From Dama dama (Eukaryota; Chordata; Mammalia; Artiodactyla; Cervidae), in assembly GCF_033118175.1 (NCBI RefSeq), contig NC_083694.1, positions 35,673,608 to 35,737,607 of the forward strand: 64,000 nucleotides of DNA. The letters are read 5' to 3'. The translations under genes were made by a program, and so were the position numbers. Position 1 is the first letter of the stretch. Each line of letters starts with the position of its first letter. The notes beneath the pieces were generated by a model, which was not told the origin of the DNA, searched no databases, and saw only the letters and a program-made list of their open reading frames with translations. Below are positions 57,916 through 64,000 of the stretch, in pieces.

Positions 57916-58382
57916 TTCTTGCCCAAAATCAAATCTGCATCTTATCAAGCTTCTAGGTCAAATTTCCAGTTTATCTGATCTACAGGGGTCAGAGGAACGT
58001 GCTAGTGACACCACAGAATGTAATAAATCCAGACTATAGGAAATTCTACCAAATAAACAGCTCAGTTCTCTCCACAAATATATGGCAAGGAGGAAAGAAG
58101 AAGAAGGAGAAACCTATGGATTGAAAAAGATTTAAAAGACATACCAACCAAATGCAATGTACAAACACTTTGGGCTTTGAAAAAAAATCATATAATAACA
58201 CATTTTTTAAACTATGAGAGAATAATAAAAGTTTGAATACTGAATAAAGTATTTGGTTTTAATTAAGAATTATTGCTCATTCTTTTAGATATGGCAATAG
58301 TATTGGTAAAAAAAATCTTTTAGAGATACATACTGAAGATACATATGGAAGAACTGTAATACAAAAAAAAAAAAATCTTAAT
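57916..58382. other. Single-copy-looking DNA
   Basis: An A13 run at 58361-58373 precedes BovB. Nothing else recognised. Confidence 0.45.
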
Positions 58383-58691
58383 GAACCAACCAGATTACTA
58401 CAATGGTGTGGTCAACCACCCAGAACCAGACATTCTGGAGAGTGAGTCAAGTGGGCCTTAGGAAGCACTGCTGTTAATAAAGTTAGTGGATGCAATGGAA
58501 TTCCAGTAGAACATTCAAAACCCTAAAGGATGATGCCATCAAGGTGTTACATTCTATATGTCAGCAAATTTGGAAGACCCAGCAGTGGCCACAGGACTGG
58601 AAAAGGTCAGTACTCATCTCAATTCCCAAGAAGGGTCATGCTAAAGAATGTGCTAGCCGTCGGACAATTGTACTCATCTCCCATGCTAGTA

Positions 58692-58822
58692 GGAGAAGGC
58701 AATGGCAACCCACTCTAGTACTCTCACCTGGAAAATCCCATGGACGGAGGAGCCTGGTAGGCTTCAGTCCATGAGGTCGCACAGAGTTGGACACGACTGA
58801 AGTGACTTAGCAGCAGCAGCAG
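58692..58822 (+). mobile_element. Bov-A monomer SINE
   Basis: Single Bov-A unit of 131 bp (ggagaaggcaatggcaaccc ... agtgacttagcagcagc). Exact 12 bp target duplication cccatgctagta at 58680-58691 and 58823-58834. Confidence 0.95.
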
Positions 58823-59036
58823 CCCATGCTAGTACAGTCATGCTTAAAATCTTGCATAATAGGCTAGGCTTCAGCCTTATGTGAACCAAGAACTTCCAGA
58901 TGTTCAAGCTGGGTTAAGAAAAGGAAGAGAAACCTGAGATCAATTTGCCAACATTTATGGGATTATAGAGCAAGCTAGGGAATTCCAGGAAAACATATAC
59001 CTCTCTTTCATTGACTACACTAAAGCCTTTGACTGT

Positions 59037-59687
59037 GTGGATCATAATAAACTGTGGAAAGCTCTTCAAGAGAGGGGAATACCAGACCATCTTACCTGTC
59101 TTCTGAGAAACCTGTATGCAGGTCAAAAAGCAACAGTTAGAACCCTGTATGGAACAACTGATTGGTTCAAGATTGAGAAAGGAGCACACCAGGGCTGTCT
59201 GCTGTCACCCTGTTTGCTTAATCTATACACCGAGCACATCATGAGAAATGTTGGGCTGGATGAGTTACAAGCTGGAATCAAGATAGGCGGGAGAAACATC
59301 AACAACCTCAGATATGCGGATGATACCACCCTGATGGCAGAAAGCAAAGAGTAACTAAAGGGGCTCCTGATGAGGGTGAAGGAGGAGAGAGAAAGAGCTG
59401 GCTTAAAACTAAATATTAAAAAAACTAAGATCATGGCATCCAGTCCCATTACTGCACGGCAAATAGAGACGGAAAAGGTGGAAATAGTGACAGAATTCCT
59501 CTTCTTGGGCTCTAAAGTCACCACAGACTGTGACTGCAGTCATGAGATCAGAAAACAATTGCTTCTTGACAGGAAACCTATGACAAACTTAGACAGTGTA
59601 TTGAAAAGCAGAGACATCACTCTGCTGACAAAGGTCTGTATAGTCAAGACTATGGTTTCCCCAGTGGTCTGTACCTGGGAGAGCTAG
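59037..59687 (+). pseudogene. BovB RT relic with intact YADD box
   Basis: Two in-frame open stretches (59037-59354 and 59370-59687) are separated by a stop at 59352-59354. The first covers the RT palm: DHNKLWKALQ, IPDHLTCLLRNLYAGQ, GCLLSPCLLNLYTE and the catalytic YADD followed by TTLMAESKE. The second covers the region behind it (KLNIKKTKIMASS, FLFLGSKVTT). Both catalytic Asp of YADD are retained, but the stop, the inserted SINE upstream and the 5' truncation make it non-functional. Confidence 0.9.
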
Positions 59688-60075
59688 ACTATAAAGAAGG
59701 CAGAATGCCAAAGAATTGATGCCTTCAAACTGTGGCACTGGAGAAGACTCCTGAAAGTCCCTTGGACAGCAAACAGATCAAACCAGTCAATCTTAAGGGA
59801 AATCAACCCTGAATACCCTAGGAAGGTCTGAGGCTGAAGCTCCAATATTTTGGTCACCTGATGTGAACACCAACTCATTGGAAAAGCTCTGATGCTGGGA
59901 AACATTGAAGGCAGGAGAAGAGGGCATCAGAGGATGAGATGGCTGGATGGCATCACCGATGCAATGGACATGAACTTGGGTAAACTTCAGGAAATGGTGA
60001 GGGACAGGGAGGCCTGTCGTGCTGCAGTCCATGCAGTAGAAAAGAATCGAACACAACTGGGCAACAGAACAACAA

Positions 60076-60299
60076 CAACACTGAAGTATTTACAAATAAA
60101 ATCTGTCATCCATGGGATTTGTTTCAAAGTAATCTAGCTGAAGAAGGTAAAGAATATATAGATAAGCCATATTTGGTCATCTTTGATCATTATTGAGGCT
60201 GGGTAACAGGCATATGCAGATTTATTATAATGTGTGTTTTAGTATTTCCATAATAAATAAGTTAAAAGAATGATAAAACAAGCAGAAATAAATATTGGA
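60076..60299. other. AT-rich spacer between BovB and MIR
   Basis: Nothing recognised. Confidence 0.4.
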
Positions 60300-60530
60300 A
60301 ACAGTCCAGGCTTGTGGTTAAGAATGCACCTCTCTAATCAACTGCCTGAGGTTGAATTCCAGCTCTCCCACTTACCAGCTGAGTGACCATAACAAGTACT
60401 AAATGTTCTAGTTCCTCAGTTTCCTCATCTGCTCAATGGGGCTAATAATGGTACTTTTCTAACAAAGTTGCCAAGATTCAGTAAATTAATACCTGTAAAG
60501 CACTTAAAACAGTGACAGATACCTAGTATA
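60300..60530 (+). mobile_element. MIR SINE, near full length
   Basis: Plus-strand MIR: cttgtggttaagaatgcacc, ccagctctcccacttaccag, cctcagtttcctcatctg, ctgtaaagcacttaaaacag. Sits between the two BovB copies. Confidence 0.9.
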
Positions 60531-60623
60531 TACAAATACATCTTAACTATTTGAGGGGAAGTCATCCTAATAACCAGGAATAAATTTTGAAACTCAACTG
60601 GAAAACATTCCAACTCTAATCAT

Positions 60624-60869
60624 TTGGTAGTATTAGAGGAAAACAACAGAATGGGAAAGACTAGAGATCTCTTCAAGAAAATTAGATATACCAAGGGAAC
60701 ATTTCATGCAAAGATGGGCTCAATAAAGGACAGAAATGGTATGGACCTAATAGAAGCAGAAGACATTAAGAAGAGGTGGCAAGAATACACAGAAGAACTA
60801 TACAAAAAAGATCTTCAAGACCCAGATAATCTTGATGGTGTGATCACTCACACATCCTTGAATGGGTGA
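60624..60869 (+). pseudogene. BovB linker fragment
   Basis: An 81-codon stretch equivalent to the end of 49890-50408 (MGSIKDRNGMDLIEAEDIKK), then YTEELYKKDLQDPDNLDGV. It ends at a stop where the family normally continues into the RT. The continuation is found in another frame at 60862-61047. Confidence 0.85.
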
Positions 60870-62352
60870 GCCAGACATCCTGGAATGTGAAGTCAAGTGG
60901 GCCTTAGGAAACATCACTATGAACAAAGCTAGTGGAGGTGATGGAATTCCAGTTGAGCTATTTCAAATCCTAAAAGATGATGCTGTTAAAGCGCTGCACT
61001 CAATATGTCAGCAAATTTGGAAAACTCAGCAGTGGCCACAGGACTGAGTCCCAAAGAAAGGCAATGCCAAAGAATGTTCAAGCTACTGCACAATTACACT
61101 CAGCTCACACACTAGTAAATTAATGCTTAAAATTCTCCAAGCCAGGCTTCAGCAATACGTGAACCATGAACTTCCAGATGCTCAAGCTGGTTTCAGAAAA
61201 GGCAGAGGAACCAGAGATCAAATTGCCAACATCCACTGGATCATCGAAAAAGCAAGAGAGTTCCAGAAAAACATCTATTTCTGCTTTGTTGACTATGCCA
61301 AAGCCTTTGACTGTGTGGATCACAATAAACTGTGGAAAATTCTGAAAGAGATGGGAATACCAGACCACCTGACCTGCCTCTTGAGAAACCTGTATGCAGG
61401 TCAGGAAGCACCAGTTAGAACTGGACATGGAACAACAGACTGGTTCCAAGTAGGAGAAGGAGTACATCAAGGCTGTATATTGTCACCCTGCTTATTTAAC
61501 TTATATGCAGAGTACATCATGAGAAACGCTGGGCTGGAAGAAGCACAAGCTGGAATCAAGATTGCTGGGAGAAATATCAATAACCTCAGATATGCAAATG
61601 ACACCACCCTCATGGCAGAAAGAACCTCTTGATGAAAGTGAAAGAGGAGAGTGAAAAAGTTGGCTTAAAGCTCAACATTCAGAAAACTAAGATCATGGCA
61701 TCTGGTCCCATCCCTTCATGGCAAATAGATGGAGAAACAGTGGAAACAGTGGCTGACTTTATTTTTCTGGGCTCCAAAATCACTGCAGATGGTGATTGCA
61801 GCCATGAAATTAAAAGACGTTCACTCCTTGGAAGAAAAGTTATGACCAACCTAAACAGCATATTAAAAAGCAGAGACTTTACTTTGTCAACAAATGTCCA
61901 TCTAGTCAAAGCTGTGTTTTTTCCAGTGGTCATGTATGGATGTGAGAGTTGGACTATAAAGAAAGCTGAGCGCCGAAGAATTGATGCTTTTGAACTGCTG
62001 TGTTGCAGAAGACTCTTGAGAGTCCCTTGGACTGCAAGGAGATCCAACTAGCCCATCCTAAAGGAGATCAGTCCTGGGTGTTCATTGGAAGGACTGATGT
62101 GGTAGCTGAAACTCCTATACTTTGGCCACCTGAGGCAAAGAGCTGACTCATTTGAAAAGACCCTGATGCTGGGAAAGATTGAGGGCAGGAGGAGAAGGAG
62201 ATGACAGAGGATGAGATGGTTGGATGACATCACCAACTCAATGGACATGAGTTTGAGTAGACTCTGGGAGTTGGTGATGGACAGGGAGGCCTGGTGTGCT
62301 GCAGTTCATGGAGTCGCAAAGAGTCAGACACGATGACTGAACTGAACTGAAT
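60625..62352 (+). mobile_element. BovB LINE, younger 5'-truncated copy
   Basis: Begins in the endonuclease-RT linker (gaaaacaacagaatgggaaa) and runs to the (actga)n 3' tail (gactgaactgaactgaat). Closer to the 48321-50988 copy than to its neighbour at 58383. A short deletion near 61047 and another near 61622 break the frame. Confidence 0.95.
61123..62051 (+). pseudogene. BovB RT fragment with YAND in place of YADD
   Basis: Two overlapping frames. 61123-61632 holds AQAGFRKGR, FVDYAKAFDCVD, HQGCILSPCLFNLYAE and the catalytic box, which reads YAND (61591-61602): the first Asp codon is AAT. After MAER a deletion of roughly 20 bp shifts the frame, and the remainder continues at 61629-62051 (KLNIQKTKIMASG, VVMYGCESW, RRLLRVPW). 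Loss of a catalytic Asp abolishes RT activity independently of the frameshift. Confidence 0.92.
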
Positions 62353-62519
62353 AGCTTCCTGAAGTCTTGAAATGAATGTGATTTTTGAGGCCAAATGTGG
62401 ATACAGTAAGAACGGAGAAACTGGATGAATGTGGTGATATTCATCAACTCTCCTCTGTGAAGCCTAAGAACCAATGGCAGGACAGTGTTCATAAAATTAC
62501 AGAACTTTGTAACTGGAAT

Positions 62520-62945
62520 CTGTTGTAATCTTTTCTTTTACTGAGAAGATAACCGGGGCCCAGAGAGGTCAAGTAATTTGTTAAAAATTACACAGTTGGC
62601 AATTAACTGCTGCTGTTGCTGCTGCTAAATCACATCAGTCGTGTCCGACTCTGTGCGACCCCATAGACGGCAGCCCACCAGGCTCCCCCGTCCCTGGGAT
62701 TCTCCAGGCAAGAACACTGGAGTGGGTTGCTATTTCCTTCTCCAAAGCATGAAAGTGAAAATTGAAAGTGAAATCGCTCAGTTGTGTCCAACTCCTAGCG
62801 ACCCCATGGACTGCAGCCTACCAGGCTCCTCCGTCCATGGGATTTTCCAGGCAAGAGTACTGGAATGGGATGCCATTGCCTTCTCTGTTGGCAATTAAAC
62901 AGTCCCTAGAAGCCAGATTTCAAGATTCCAGTAAGTTACGTGTTT
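62520..62945 (-). mobile_element. MIR SINE split by Bov-A2
   Basis: The left part has ggcccagagaggtcaagtaa and aattacacagttggcaatta. The right part (62887-62945) resumes with cagtccctagaagccagatt. Bov-A2 occupies 62607-62886. Confidence 0.85.
62607..62886 (-). mobile_element. Bov-A2 SINE
   Basis: Minus-strand Bov-A dimer with a tgctgctgttgctgctgc-type tail and CpG-rich blocks. Exact target duplication gttggcaattaa at 62595-62606 and 62887-62898. Confidence 0.96.
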
Positions 62946-64000
62946 CTTATATTCCAGCACGGCACCAGTGTGGGAAAGACCATTCATCCATGAAATCAAT
63001 TATGACTCTAGAGCTGTAAAGTATCTTTCTGGGGGATATCCCTAAATATTGGGAAACAGAGAAAGAAATCAGTGTGGTGGGGCTGAATGGGCCTGAAACA
63101 GACAACGAGGCCATCATTGCCTGGTTAGTAGGAAATTGAATCATTCCCCAGTTCTTTGTTTTGCACAGTTTTGAGTTTCTCAATGATTTTGTATTTCAAG
63201 CCTTAGGCAGTGGTGCCTGAAGGCACTACTTCAGGTCTCTGGTTTCCTTCATGGCTAATGAGATCCCTCCAATAACTCAAAAATGACAGTAGTGTGGATC
63301 ATTTTTGAGGTCTGTTCGGAGGCATCTGAAAACATCATTTATTTGCCTTGAAATAAAGGAAACATTTGCTTTATTTGAGAGTGTCCTAACTGTTCACAGG
63401 GAACATCCAAAATAAGCATATTTTTTCCCTAAAATCAGTTTTCAAGAAGGGTGTATATTTCTTGCACTGCCAAGAACAAAGCTTTCATCTGTGAGAGACT
63501 TGAGAGCTAAAGTGTATTTCAAAGACATATTAAACTTATCTCCTAAAGTCAATTATTCTTGAGAAATTTCAGTGGCTAAGTTGAAGAAATGTTCACAAGG
63601 AAATTAAAACTGAAATTATTATTCAAAATTTTGCTTTCAAAAAGCATTGGTAATCAAAATGGGCTTTTACAAAGGTCAGTCAATGTTTTTTATGTCCCCT
63701 CACCATGTACATGGCTGATGAGAAAGAAAACTATAAAAAAGTCACTACTCTTAGCTACCATTTTTACAGAGAGAAGCATTTTGGAAACAAAGCAGTAATT
63801 TCAACAAAGTAGTTTGGTGTCTTAAAAATAAATTTTTTAATCGAAATATGCCTGTAAAAGAACCACTGTACTAGTAATTATTGAACTACTTGTAGTGTCC
63901 TTGACATCATGTCTTTCCATATGCTTTTTCACATATTTGTGGTTATTCTTTGCTACTATACCAAAGTTTGATAAGGAGTAGTTTATTAAAGGTTACTTAC
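62946..64000. other. Single-copy-looking AT-rich DNA
   Basis: No repeat or gene recognised to the end of the window. Open stretches at 62947-63183 and 63589-63798 are short and featureless. Confidence 0.45.

Larger units (their letters stand above)
58383..60075 (+). mobile_element. BovB LINE, older 5'-truncated copy
   Basis: BovB from just upstream of the RT (cattctggagagtgagtcaa) through the RT to a 3' end of gcaacagaacaacaacaac. More substitutions than the copies at 48321 and 60625. A Bov-A monomer sits inside at 58692-58822. Confidence 0.93.

Noticed and set aside
1..64000. Regularly spaced repeats as a CRISPR array, or a prokaryotic operon or defence system
   Set aside because: The repeats are eukaryotic SINEs and LINEs of 100 bp to several kb in irregular positions; there are no operon-like genes.

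Overview
This is nuclear genomic DNA from a ruminant, probably cattle or a close relative. The diagnosis rests on the interspersed repeats: about 25 Bov-tA/Bov-A2 SINEs, eight BovB (RTE-type) LINE copies, artiodactyl L1 elements whose 3' ends have the bovine form, and one CHR-type tRNA SINE. Base composition is AT-rich and CpG-poor. I found no intact cellular protein-coding gene, no structural RNA gene, no CRISPR array and nothing bacterial or viral. The longest open frames are decayed LINE reverse transcriptase fragments. The window looks intergenic or deep intronic. Repeat names come from remembered consensus sequences, so subfamily labels are approximate.

Layout. 1-6640: a decayed plus-strand L1 carrying seven nested insertions, one of them a rearranged young L1 (1804-2535). 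6641-17884: mostly single-copy DNA with scattered Bov-tA, L2 and MIR, two BovB fragments (12025-12672, 13165-13295) and a head-to-head SINE pair (14139-14665). 17885-22822: a second, older L1 and a further L1 3' end. 22823-30473: sparse region with L2, MIR, L1 3' ends, a CHR SINE and a very short L1 insertion (29311-29359). 30995-32030: an L2 split by BovB. 32506-42544: the least repetitive part, with ancient MIR/L2, a CTCF-like site (35173-35187) and a 270 bp direct duplication (40473-40742 and 41514-41820). 42545-46030: a 5'-truncated L1, a MIR split by a SINE dimer, and more SINEs. 47495-53265: an old L1 that received two BovB copies, a Bov-tA and a young L1. 53941-54097: a hAT-type miniature transposon. 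57213-57915: a Tigger1-like DNA transposon interrupted by an L1 3' end. 58383-62352: two BovB copies in the same orientation. 62520-62945: a MIR split by Bov-A2. The rest to 64000 is featureless AT-rich DNA.

Relations between elements. L1 and BovB are autonomous non-LTR retrotransposons. Bov-tA and Bov-A share their 3' sequence with BovB and are thought to be mobilised by its machinery. Every LINE frame here is broken, so nothing in the window looks able to move by itself. Target-site duplications can be read for many insertions and give a relative chronology: MIR, L2 and old L1 first, then the artiodactyl L1, BovB and Bov-tA, and last the Bov-A2 and young L1 copies. No new biological system is evident; the notable items are structural.
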